Shown: piece by piece, positions 49,364 through 60,141 of the stretch
How positions within the stretch are numbered: the stretch's first letter is position 1
Layout of the letters: each line of letters begins with the position of its first letter
DNA from: Hippophae tibetana
Lineage: Eukaryota; Streptophyta; Magnoliopsida; Rosales; Elaeagnaceae
NCBI GenBank assembly: GCA_037013495.1
Contig: CM072810.1
Coordinates: 82,692,449-82,756,448 of the forward strand
DNA length: 64,000 nucleotides
Reading direction: 5' to 3'
Program-made: the position numbers and the translations under genes
Notes under the pieces: generated by a model
What the model was told of the DNA's origin: nothing
The model's input: the letters and a program-made list of their open reading frames with translations, nothing else
Databases searched by the model: none

Positions 49364-51447
49364 CACGTGGGGCTCACCTGCCGCGTAGACTATCGTGCAG
49401 GATGGGACCCACGTGTCGACTGCACAGATTTTCTCCCAAGGCGATCACTGACCATTGAATTTTTTGAATGGTCCAGGTTTAAAATGCATGGAAGCAAGCT
49501 GTCACGCACCAAGCAGCTCACCTACAATCTCGTGCGACGCAGTTCATCCAAGCAGCGTGTACCCTCACGTTTCAACGAAAAATAAGCAGCCACATGTCTC
49601 CTAAATATTCCAGCCAATCACATGACGCCACGTGGCATGTATTTGGTAAAATAAAAACGTAGAAACGACGCCCACTTACGAGCTGTTAACGCATCGCCAC
49701 GTGTCGAAGCCAGCTGTTGCGCACTTCTAGTGCGATGAAATCTTGTGCGACACGGTCCAACTGTTCTCCATGCGCCCGTTATTTCCACCCAATGAAAAGC
49801 TGACATGTGTCTCTTTATATCTCGTAGCCAATTAAATGATGACACGTGGCATGCATAAAAGAAAAAAAATCAGAAACGCGTAGAACACACAAAAACGTGC
49901 AAGTATACACGGTCACAAGTAATAAATTTGATAAGTAAGTTATCGTTCCCACGGAGATTTGTTACTATAGTTTGTGGAGTACTAAAATTATCTCTCTTTG
50001 ATTTTATTCAAAACGTTCATTGATTGTAGCAAATGTAAGAAAAGAGTTTAAAAACAAAATAAAAGAAATCTAGGATTGCAATTTTTCACCAAATTAATCA
50101 ACTCAAATCATTTTATTTTCTTTTGATTTATATTTTTTTAGTACATTTAATTTGTCAACCGAAAACTTATAATTTTATTCATACATCTCTTTCGAGCTCC
50201 GTACAAACACACCTCGTTAAATTAATTCACTATATTCCTATGAGAATTAAATTCACCGAAATTCATTACGTTTTAAGTTTTCAAATGGCCACACATACAA
50301 TAAGGGTATATTCCTATCCTTCATCATACATGTCATTCTATTTACGAGCAATATACACACAAATGCCTCTTCCAAGTTTATTTATGTTCCACGGATCGTT
50401 TCGATAAGATTCGTAAATAATCAAAAAGCATTAAGCACAAAATAGAACAAACAAATCGAACGTCTTATAAATCTATCAAAAATAATTAAAATAAAAGCTT
50501 CATAAATTTAGATCAAATGTAACCCTAGAAAAATTAAATTACTTCATAAAATTAAAATAAAAATTACAACACATACAGAAAAATAAGATGAAGAAGAAGG
50601 AAAATTAAAACATCAATTAGAACACATATTTGGCACACGCAGAACACAACAAAAGCCAAAAATGGCTTTTGCGTGTTCCACAGCCAACACACAAACACTA
50701 CAAAAATTACAAACTAAAAAAAACTCCTAAACTCTATCATCTTATCTCCTATTTATACCTAAAAAAAATACATCAAAAATATTAAAATTTAATACACGCG
50801 GGGGACAAAGAAGTGTGGGACAAATAATAAATTAAAATGCGTGGGGGACAAAATTGTATCGAAAACGCAAACTGGAATCATGCGCGTCGCTGCTCATTTT
50901 TTTTAAATTCACGCTGCCACGTGTCGCGAGCTGATTCGCTGAAACAAATAGTGGGACACGTGGCAGCACCTCATTTGTTGACGGAAATGGGCACACGCAG
51001 AAAATGTCGCACGGAATTGGGGCGCGCGACGCGTGGGGCAACGGTTGGAACGCGTGCGAGATTCGGCGCTTTTGCGCTCATCGTAACCTGCCATGTGTCA
51101 CAACAAGATTGGCTTAAAAATATAGTGTGACACGTGGCACTTTCTGATTCACAGAAAGGATCCATGCGGACACGTGGTAGCTACTGATTGGAGGAAAATC
51201 CGGTTGCACGCAGAGATCAGTGCACGGGATCAGAGGCGCATGTACGTGGGGGACAGCGGCTGGACGTGTCAGAGAGTGGGTCCCACCTGCACGCCGGCCT
51301 GCGCAGCAGTGGCCCCACTCGGGCGCCGAGCCACGTGAAAGAATCTGCACCCACGCGAGTTGGTCGGGTGTGAATGGCACGCGCAAATCTCAGCCGTTTC
51401 TTCTTTGATCGGACGGTCCACGTTTCACGAGTGCATATTGGCACGTG
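49364..51447. promoter_or_regulatory. Cluster of eleven CACGTG G-box/ABRE-like motifs
   Basis: Exact CACGTG cores start at 49364, 49410, 49629, 49698, 49843, 50918, 50957, 51131, 51171, 51332 and 51442. Several sit in ACACGTGGC or GCCACGTGTC, the classic abscisic-acid response element context recognised by ABF/AREB-type bZIP and by bHLH factors. Five are in one LTR copy and six in the other. Only about three CACGTG were noticed in the rest of the window. The function as an LTR enhancer is inferred. Confidence 0.7.
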
Positions 51448-51860
51448 GTTCTTCTTACCTGTGCAGAAAATTAAACTTTAATTAATTGGATTTTGACCCA
51501 CAAATTTATTTCAAATTATATTTTCGACTTTCTTTAATTACAGTTTAGCCCTTTTCTAATTTAAATTAAATTTTTAAACTTTTAATAATTAAAATCAAGC
51601 CCAAATTTAATTTAAATTATATTTTCGACTTTTATAAATTGCAATTAAATACTATTTTATTTGAAATTATATTTTTGGACACAAATTTACAATTAATTAA
51701 GTTTTTTGATATAAATTATTTAATTTTATTAAAATATATAAAAAACAGTAAATACTAATTTATTAAACTAAAATTAACTAAAAACATTAAAAATATAGCA
51801 ATTATAATTAATAAAATAGGTGAAAATAACTATATAAAATACAATTATCAACGATTTTCA
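49882..51860 (+). mobile_element. LTR of family L, forward copy nested in its inverted twin
   Basis: This ~1979-bp copy ends ACGATTTTCA and is flanked by cgcgt at 49877-49881 and 51861-51865. Its first half (49882-50860) is inverted relative to 51870-52931, and its second half (50885-51860) is inverted relative to 48946-49870. That A-B-A'-B' arrangement is explained by one copy inserting into the middle of an opposite copy. The expected leading TG is not seen, so a few bases may have been lost. The start (gtgcaagtatacac...gataagtaagttatcgttccc) resembles Tat/Ogre-like LTR starts; that is tentative. Confidence 0.72.
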
Positions 51861-52936
51861 CGCGTGTTGTTTATTTTAATTCCCCCATGTATTTTTGTCC
51901 CCCATTACATGTATTCTGATAAAAAAAAATAATAGTGAGGAGAGGGGATATATGTTGTACATGAAAAAAATTGGAGTTTAGTTTTTAGTTTTGTTTTTTC
52001 ATTTCAACGAGCAGTTTTCCATTTTTTTCTCTCTTCTAGTTTTTTTTGGTTTTCCTCTCTGCGTGTGTTATACAACACGCAGAACATTAATTAACCATTT
52101 TTATGTTGTATTTTCTTAGGAAAAATATAGAGAAAGAAAACAACGAAGAAGAAGGAAAGGAAAGAAATTTATGTTTCATTGAGGAATCGTGAAAGAGTTT
52201 CTCCTAATCTATTTTCTTTTAATTTTTATTTCTCTGAAATGCTTTATTATTGTTGTGTTGTAATTTTAATTTCTACTATGAACTAATTTATTTGTTCTAG
52301 GGTTGCAGAGTAGCTTAAATTATGAAATTGAATTAATTATTTTTGAATGATTTATGGAACTGTTTTTAGTTGTTTATTTTATCTGTGTTTAATTCTTTTA
52401 ATTATCGGAAAATTAATTAATTGATCTGTGACACTTAAATAAACTTGAAAAATACATTTTTGTGTGTTGCTCATGATAAAATAACGTATATATATAAGGG
52501 ATAGGAATATACTTTTATTGTATGTGTAACTTCTTGAGAACTTAGAACTTAATAAATCTGGTTGAATTTAATTCTCATAGGAATATAGTGAATTATTTTA
52601 GCGAGATGTGTTTGTATGGAACTCGGAAGAGATATATGGATAAATTAGGAGTTCTTGGTTAACAACTTAAAATATGAGAACATAAATCAAGCGAAAATAA
52701 AATGTTCAAATGGATTAATTTGGTGAAACTGCAATCCTAAAATTTTCTTACAAACTATTAAAAAAATTAGTTAAGTCAAACTACATCAAATTATTGATTA
52801 TTTGGATAAAATCAGATTTAAATAATTTTAGTAATTAACAAAATCTAGTAACAAATCTCAGTGGGAACAATATTTTACTTATCATATTATTACTTGTGAT
52901 CGTGTATACTTGCACAATTTTACGTTCTTCAAAAGA

Positions 52937-53672
52937 GACAACACATGACATCATTCTACAATCAAGGTATGCCATATTGGTCAGGCATGCCACCATCCAT
53001 GCCAGGCATGCCACCTTCCATGATAGGTAGGCCATCATCCATGCTAGGCATGCCACCCACGCAATCTCATGGCGCTTAAACTATATCCAGTATGGGATGT
53101 ATTCATCCTATTGGTCCTCTCTACATGCCAGGAATGCATATGCAACAAGTAGTGGTTCATTTTCACCAATGCAATTTAAGCATTCTTACCATAAATCACA
53201 TCACGGTGAACATTTTGGTGAGAATGTATATTCAATAGCTACCCCACATGGGAGTCCTCCTCTATTTGTTGAAACATCCTTCAACAATGGACTATGTTGC
53301 TATTAGAACGGTACAACAATTGGGCAATGATCGGATGATTCACTATCAATATTTACCTAATCATGTTGGACAGTATGTGGATTGGCCGTCGATTCAAGTT
53401 GTTCTTAATTTTGACGTGGTACTATTTTTTAACTTAAAAGATAACAGTTGTTTACTACTATTATTTTATTGTATCTTTTATTGTTACTAACATACATAAT
53501 TGATGAACAAAACCGACATTGACAATCCTTCCAATACTTTGGTTTTATATCTATAAAACTCTCCTAAGTGCACGAATCATTTCATAGAAAATGATAAGTT
53601 TACTCGCAAGGTCGATCTAAGGAAAGAATATATGTGGTTTTTAATTTATTATTTAAACTTTTAAAAACAAAA
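52937..53672 (+). repeat. Segment S, right copy
   Basis: It restarts the CACTA gene in the middle of the Met-Pro repeat (atgacatcattctac near 52945), runs through its tail and continues without break into the complete family X LTR at 53501. The join to the family L element at about 52932-52940 has lost tcaagcatg between two catg repeats relative to the left copy. Confidence 0.85.
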
Positions 53673-55270
53673 TTAAATCCTAAACATCCTGTCACGATAT
53701 TTGGGTTTTTGTGTTTCAAATCTAATAACATTAAAATAAACATAGATACAGATTCAATAAATATTGATGCAAAATTTATCATTTATAATAGTGGAGTATT
53801 TATGTATATAATAACTAAGTTAATTATGTTTGCTCATATTATTTAGGTTATTAAAGATATAAATTGATATTTATTGATTCTCTCTTTTTTATATGAATAC
53901 CACCTTTGGTGGGGTTAGATATTCTTTGTTAACTAAACAAATCAATTAACACCTATGGGTGGGGTTGATAACTAATTTGGTTAATTAAATTAATTCTTTT
54001 TTTCTAAGAGATTGAAAATGAACCATTTAAATGCCACATTTGGTAGGGTTAGATAGTTTAAACCTTATTCAAGGTGTCTAAATTAAACCTAAGAATTTAA
54101 TAATCCGAGTACTAACTTTCAAGTTTTAAAACCACTAAGAAAAACATGTTGTCAATACATTTTCAGATAATAATTCTTTAAAAAATTTTGAAATAGAGCT
54201 TCACTTTAACTACTAGGCGATTATACCAACAAATAAAAGAGCACTACTCTAAATCAGACCGAATAACTAAACCTTAAAATCTAATTTTCAGATTTAAGGT
54301 TGTAATGAAAAATAATATATTTCTCTCTAACATTCTTAATATAAAATCTTGAATAAAAACAAAATCAATTCATTTTAGAGATTTTTACCTATTTAATATT
54401 TCGCAAGCATAACAACGTTATTATTATATCATGTTTACAAATAGCCAACAAAGTTAAATTTAATCACAAACAAATTAAATATAACATATAAGAATAAAAC
54501 ATAAAAAATAACTGTAAAGAAAATAAAATCCTTACAGTACTTTGATGTTATTCCTGTTGCTAGAAAACCTCCAAACGAAATATGCACTTCCATTTATTGA
54601 ATAAAAAAGTAAATAAATTAAAAAAACACAATTAGTTCTTCTCAAAAAGAGAACTCTAAAACTAAGAAAAACTAAAAACTAAGAAATTGAGAGAAAGAAA
54701 GAGAAGAGAAGATGTTTTTAGGTGTGGTTTGAAGTGAAGAGAATGAGGGTATTTATAGCTGAGAAGAGGAAGAAAAAAAAGGTGAAAAAATGATTAAAAA
54801 TGGTGAAAACATGGAGTAGTGAATGATGACATCATTGTTGACATCATGGTGGCGTGGGGCACGGTGAAGCGCGGGGATTAGGGCAGATGGATGTAGGGAT
54901 ATGCGGACTAGGTGATGTGGCGCGTGTTGATGGGCGTGGGTACGCTGCGCATGTTGGGCGGCTGCGTGCACGATTTCCTACTTTTTGACATTTTTGACCC
55001 TTTCGTCCCATTTTGTCTAGTTTTTCTATATTTGTTGACCTTTACTCATTTAATTTATGAATATATTTGCGATGTATTGCCTCCAGTATTTTTCTTTGAG
55101 TCTCTAAGTTACTTTTTTAAGCAAAATACCTGAAAAATAATAAAAATACTCGTGATTCCGAAAAGTCATATTTATATACATGTATGATAAAATCATATAA
55201 ATATTTATATTATTAATCAATTAACGTGCATAAAATCATAATAATTTTAGTACTTTTTGAGCACTCATCA
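53501..55270 (+). mobile_element. Solo LTR (family X, copy 2)
   Basis: The insert starts TGATGAACAA and ends GAGCACTCATCA, with the perfect 5-bp duplication ataat at 53496-53500 and 55271-55275. It is colinear with copy 1 over its whole length, including the GC-rich island (54840-54975). It lies in an intron of the CACTA gene region, upstream of the protease exons. Confidence 0.88.
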
Positions 55271-55287
55271 ATAATACCTTTTCTTTA

Positions 55288-56334
55288 GTCTATTGTACCA
55301 GAACTCTTAAATGCGACACATTTAAGAGATACACAACAAGTATCTCGTGCTAAATCTATGTCTAGTGGCCAATCATCGCGAACTAAGTCATTCAAGAAGA
55401 AGCCTTGGAAAAAGTATAGTTATGATTATGCTTTAAACATCAACAGTAATCTTGGCGCTTTGATGACTATTGTTGCGACGACATCTAGCATAAATTATGG
55501 ATGGACTGTGCCACTTTCTATAGAAATTTCTGGTGTAGACCTCGGCCAAACTTATATATCGATTGAGTGCATATTGCAACTATTTGAATATCAAATGATC
55601 GATATAAGTATAATTCAAGTATGGACAAGGTGAGTCCTCAATCTATTCATTTTCTTTCATTTATGTAGAACATATATAATTATATTTATATTATCTAATT
55701 ACTTATATATATTTCTTTTATATAGGGTGTGTTATTATCGACTTCAACATAATCACTCATCACATTTAGCAATGTTCTATGATTCTTCATATGTCAATCA
55801 ATATCAAGAAAAAGATGTTAACATTAGAGCTAAACAATTATGTGATAAGGCATTAACGCTTAACAGAAATCAAAAGTTGATAATCCCTTGGCCACTAAGG
55901 TTTGAAGAAGGCCAATATCATTGGATGTTGGTAATCCTTGATCTGTTCAATAATCATGCTTGGTACTGTGACTCAACTTCCATAGAACTGAGTAAAGATA
56001 CAAAAAGACTAATCGTTTTAAACCTTGATAGGGCATGAAAGTTGTAGAACAAGTTTAGGGGCATTGCCCATAAAAAATCTCATAAGCTTATATGGAAAAC
56101 ATTTATGGTATGTACAAGCGAATATTAATAATTTTATTAATTTTACTATTGAATAATAAAGATGTTCGAATATGGAAAATCATGTACACTTGTTTTTTGT
56201 ACGTTCCACGACAAAATAATGGAGTCATGTGTGGTTATTATGTCATGAAGTTTATGAGCGAAATCATCACAAATATCAAAATTCCAATTGATGATGTGTT
56301 AATATCTTTTACCCATATACAAAAAAGTTTTTAA
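55288..56334 (+). pseudogene. CACTA-borne Ulp1-type (C48) cysteine protease
   Basis: Exons at about 55288-55631, 55727-56036 and 56092-56334 follow the layout of SUMO-protease-like proteins often found in plant CACTA elements. The catalytic His lies in EGQYHWMLVILDL, the Asp in WYCDSTS, and the Cys in GVMCGYYVMKFM, so the triad seems present. A basic N-terminus (SRTKSFKKKPWKK) precedes it. A stop near 56037 and a frame change before the third part break the gene. In hosts such proteases remove SUMO from targets; their use by the transposon is unknown. Confidence 0.8.
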
Positions 56335-56539
56335 CATATTTGAGTTATTTTTTGTAAATACATGAAATTACATTCTTATTTTGATTTTAAATACATGTAG
56401 TTCTTTGGTTGGAACAAGACGAGCTATGACCAACAAATTTTTGATAATTTACAAGAGGAATGGGCAAAACACATAGTTCAAATTATATCAGCACAAGAAG
56501 AATTAGGAGAAGATTCTGATGATCTTGAATAGCATATGA

Positions 56540-57240
56540 CAACATAACGGTAATTTTTTTAATGATTTAATTTCTTTATTCCTGTGTCTGAAGTCCCTTT
56601 TTTGATGGATGTTTTGTTTGATGGATGGTTATGTGCTCATCTATTTAGGGGAATGCATTGTTTTATGGACTTGTTTTTTGCCCAAACTTTAACTCATCTC
56701 TCTTGCGTACTTTCCTTATGACAACATCATGGTAGTACTTTATTAATCATTTGTCTATAAATATGAAACTATCTGGAATCTCTACTGGTATTTTTAATGT
56801 TATAATGAGCTCTAAATATAAAGTCAAGTGTAACTCCTATTTTGTTACTTGGCTTGTATGAGTTTTGGTGCCCATAAATGTATTACAAAATTGTTTCATA
56901 CGTTTAAGGGCACCAAAACTCATATAAGCTTAGAGCTCATTATAGCATTAAAAATATCAGCTTGATTCCAAATAGCTCCATATTTATAGACAAAAGATTA
57001 ATAAAGTGCTAATATGAGTTCGAAGGGATAAAGTTATTATTATATCACTCAAATGTCGTTGTGGTAATCTCTTTTTTATGGTAATATTTATAATGATTTA
57101 ATTTTTCCATTCGTATGTCTCTAAAGTTTAGACTTCTTGTTTGATGGATGTTTACATGCTCATGTATGTAAGAGAATGAATTTTTATATGGATCAACTGT
57201 TTTTTGCCCAATTTCCTTGTCACAATGCTGGTAATTCTAA
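56540..57240. repeat. Direct repeat pair around a long hairpin
   Basis: A segment at about 56545-56700 (aatgatttaattt...tttgatggatg...ttttttgcccaa) returns in diverged form at about 57090-57215. Between them lies a long inverted repeat. The arrangement suggests a duplication of the 3' end of the CACTA gene region, with a foldback element between the copies. Confidence 0.6.
56734..57012. repeat. Long hairpin (arms ~110-140 bp) near CACTA right end
   Basis: The left arm (56734-56875, from tactttattaatc to gttttggtgccc) is closely matched by the reverse complement of 56908-57012. A short loop of about 30 bp separates them. It could be a MITE or a foldback that yields siRNA when transcribed. Confidence 0.8.
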
Positions 57241-57490
57241 GCCAACCAAGCTTGCTCGCACAATCCAATTACACTTTGACAACATTATTTTATTTGTAAT
57301 TTAAGTTAACTATATATATATGTGTGTCTTGTATATATATTATTTTTTTTGTAATAAATTTAATTATCAAGTAATTAATTATATATAAATTTTTAATTAT
57401 TTGTATAATTATTTATATTTTGGTTTTTTTATGCTATATTGAATAAAGGTTAATAGAGTGAAAAATGAGAATAAAAAAAATCAATACAGG

Positions 57491-57541
57491 AAAGTCGGTT
57501 CAACGTGTGAACCGACTTTAATGGTCCATTTTGTAGTAGTG
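57491..57541. repeat. CACTA right terminus with subterminal palindrome
   Basis: A near-perfect 29-bp palindrome (aaagtcggttca and its complement, 57491-57519) lies just inside the right terminal repeat ttttgtagtagtg. It shows the same gtcggtt core as the left subterminal array. Confidence 0.88.
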
Positions 57542-57544
57542 TCA

Positions 57545-58340
57545 GGACCAAAAAAAATAAATTATTGGCAAGAATATTACTCGTGACATGAAGATTAAAA
57601 AACTCTATTTATCTCTAAGAAACATGCATTGATAAAGTTCTAGAGAGGTTTAACATGAGCAATGCAAATATGATTTGTTCTTCACTTGTAAGACATTTGA
57701 AGCTAAGTTCCAAGCAAAGTCTTACAAGTTAGAAACAAAAAGTTGAAATAGAAAAATTTCCTTATGCATTCGTATTATGCAGTTTGATGTATGCTATGGT
57801 ATACCTCACCAGATATCTCTCATGCTATTGGAGTGGTCAGTCATTTTCTCTCTAATCTTGGCAAAGAATACTAGGAAGCTACAAAGTGAATTATCAGGTA
57901 TCTTAGAGGTACTTCTAAGATATGTCTATGTTTTGGTCATGGTAAACCTATATTGGATGGGTATATAGATTCATACATGACAAGTGACGTTGATTCGAGG
58001 AAATCTACTTCAGGTTATATGATGAATTTTGTAGGGGAGCTATTTCATAGTAGTCAAGATTGTAAAAAATGTGTTACTGTAATTGAAGCATGCAAAGAAG
58101 CCTTGTAGATGAAGAAGTTTCGACAAGGGTTTAATTTAAAACAAGAAAAGTATGTGATCTCTATAATAGCCAAAGCGTCATTCATCTTAACAAGAATCTT
58201 ATGTTTCATTTGAGATCCAAACATATTGATGTGAGATACCATTGGGTATATTTGAAGTCAAAGAATTATTGATTGAGAAGATTCATATTGATGAAAATAG
58301 GTTTGACATGATGATGAAGCCACTACCAAAAGAAAAGCCT
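57545..58340 (+). pseudogene. Copia 2 RT end and RNase H
   Basis: The first codons after the CACTA give Gly-Pro-Lys-Lys, continuing the K-D-x-G-P motif cut at 40097. Then come the RT tail, SPDISHAIGVVSHFLS, a KYLRGT-like region, DSRKSTSGY and the late RSKHIDVRYHW signature. Stops and one-base shifts are frequent. Confidence 0.85.
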
Positions 58341-58402
58341 TAAAAGTGCAAATAGAAGGTTGAGATGGTGGAACCACCCACGTGAATTGGAGTGGGAGAT
58401 TT

Positions 58403-58640
58403 TGTTAAACTCTCCTCTTGCGATCCTTTCTATTCAAAGAGATATGAAAAGACAAAGGAAGATATAAATTCTATTATTAATTAGGTTGTGTTTTTTACGT
58501 TAAATGACGTAAAAGCCAAAAGGGCATTCTACAAATGTTATATATTTGTGATATATATGCAGCAAAAGTAGAACACACTTTGACAAAATAGTGGCGTGTT
58601 GTATAGACATAAAAAGAGACAAAATAAAGAGAAAAAGAGT
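58403..58640 (+). repeat. Copia 2 3' LTR (right end uncertain)
   Basis: TGTTAAACTCTCC begins directly after the polypurine tract. The first ~190 bp are related to the fragment at 29852-30060. The right boundary is not visible without a second full copy. Confidence 0.6.
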
Positions 58641-59920
58641 GAAAATAAAGTAGTGTTAGAATGTTAAGACTTGACGATAATTCAATCTAGTTGGATTCAT
58701 ATTTTTTAGGCTTGTTCATCTACTCAAATTCTATTTTTTTTTATCGGTTTAGATTTCAAAAGGATTCTCATTTTGTTGTGGCACTGTAGGTTCTTTCATA
58801 ATTAGTAAGATTTAAACATCTTTTTGTATTCTATTATTTTTGGATAAAGATTATTTATATTTTTAAGAATTATATTTTTTTGATATTGTTATACTGTCAT
58901 GTTTCTCTATTTTTTCAACCCATTTTTGATATAGGGAATACTGAAAGTAAAATTCATGTGAATTAGGCACATTTTTGAACTATGTTAAAAGTTAGTGTAT
59001 CACTTATTTTACACTTTAATTATTTTTCCTCTATTTAATTAATTGTACTATTTTAATCACACCAGTAAAAAGATTTATTTTTGGGCTTCCATTGTTACAT
59101 TGAAATTAGTACTTTCCCAACAAGTATTAATCTCTTTTCAACATTAATATTTATACTTTTCGACATTGAATATTATTTATAATAGATTCACAATTTATTT
59201 GCCCCTGCCTAACCTAATTCACGATTTGTAGTTTTATCTTGTTTATATTGTATGGTCATTTATTTATTAAGTTTTTCATTAAAAATACATTATTTTACAT
59301 TCAAAATGTTTATTACATAATATATTGAAAAATGTTGAGAAAATAACAAAAATAATATCTTTAAAATTTATAACCATAAAAATAATACTTTTATATTTAA
59401 TTAATATATTTTAACTATTTAAAAAAACTTTGTATATCATTTTAATTCATATATTTTAACTATTAAAAAAATAACGTCATTGAAATTGAACTATAATCAT
59501 TTAAACTCGTTCAATGTTGAATGTCATTCAATTGAAACCCGTTCAATATTATTATAGTGTTATTTTTATTATTATAAGTTTTAAAGATGTTATTTTTTAT
59601 AATTTTTCAAAAATTATTTGAGGATGGATTCCAATAAATTCTACTTATTTTGTTTTTACCTCTATTTGTATGCCATATAGTTTGTTGGTTAAATAAATAG
59701 ACAAAAATATTCAAATTTTATAAGTAAGCAACTGTCATTTGTTAAAATATTAGTTTTGATGGCACTTGTAAGGCACGTGGTGTATATTAAATGTTACTTT
59801 TTTAGGGTAATTTTTTTTATTTATCATAAATTTTTTTTATTTAAAATAAGTTGAGATAAAATTAAATAAAGTATTCAGCTCATGAAACAATCCACTTAAA
59901 AGAGAATGTTTTATTTTTTT
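58640..59920. other. AT-rich DNA, no gene seen
   Basis: No coding region is supported. Part of this stretch may still be the copia 2 LTR. Confidence 0.3.
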
Positions 59921-60055
59921 ATGAGGAGATGATATTCTATGTTTTATGAGATGTTATTCTATTTGAGCTGAAATAATGATAATAATAATAAGAAGAGATG
60001 ATATTCTATTTTTTATGAGATGTTCTTCTATTTGAGTTGAAATAATGAAGAAGAT
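59920..60055. repeat. Two-copy tandem repeat beside copia 3
   Basis: gagatgatattctat...gagatgttattctatttgag...aaataatga occurs twice with a period of about 70 bp, directly next to the truncated 3' LTR of copia 3. Confidence 0.7.
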
Positions 60056-60141
60056 ACAATTGAATATATTCAAAATATATTTATAAATTGAAACACCATG
60101 AATGATAATACAAGTATAAATATAGAAAATAAGAATATGTT

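Larger units (their letters stand above)
48946..52931 (-). mobile_element. LTR of family L, reverse orientation, split by a second copy
   Basis: Its parts lie at about 48946-49876 and 51861-52931. Together, in reverse complement, they match the uninterrupted copy at 49882-51860. The outer edge at 52931 reads ttcttca, the complement of an LTR-like tgaagaac start. The left edge has lost about 35 bp. No coding sequence is present, so it is a solo LTR or a non-coding element. Confidence 0.75.
40098..57541 (+). mobile_element. CACTA (En/Spm) DNA transposon, 17.4 kb, nested in copia 2
   Basis: The left end reads cactgctacaaaa (40098-40110). The right end is ttttgtagtagtg (57529-57541), its reverse complement with one difference, and both carry the CACTA-type terminus. 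The 3-bp duplication tca flanks it (40095-40097 and 57542-57544), as is standard for this superfamily. Subterminal inverted repeats of gtcggtt are present at both ends. Inside are TNP2-type transposase, DUF4218/DUF4216, a TNP1/Transposase_24-like gene and a Ulp1-like protease, all broken by stops. Secondary LTR insertions and a duplication account for about 8 kb of its length. Confidence 0.93.
38793..58640 (+). mobile_element. Ty1-copia retrotransposon 2, split by copia 1 and CACTA
   Basis: Integrase C-terminus and most of RT are at 38793-40097. The end of RT and RNase H are at 57545-58340, followed by a polypurine tract (ggagtgggagat, about 58389-58400) and an LTR starting TGTTAAAC at 58403. 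The interruption is the CACTA element, with a TCA duplication on each side. The part of copia 2 5' of the integrase core end is not present to the right of copia 1 and was not found to its left either, except perhaps an LTR fragment near 29.9 kb. The right end of its LTR is not determined. Confidence 0.85.

Noticed and set aside
50832..51444. Many overlapping frames of 60-97 codons
   Set aside because: GC-rich LTR section with few stops in any frame; no domain and no agreement between the two LTR copies.
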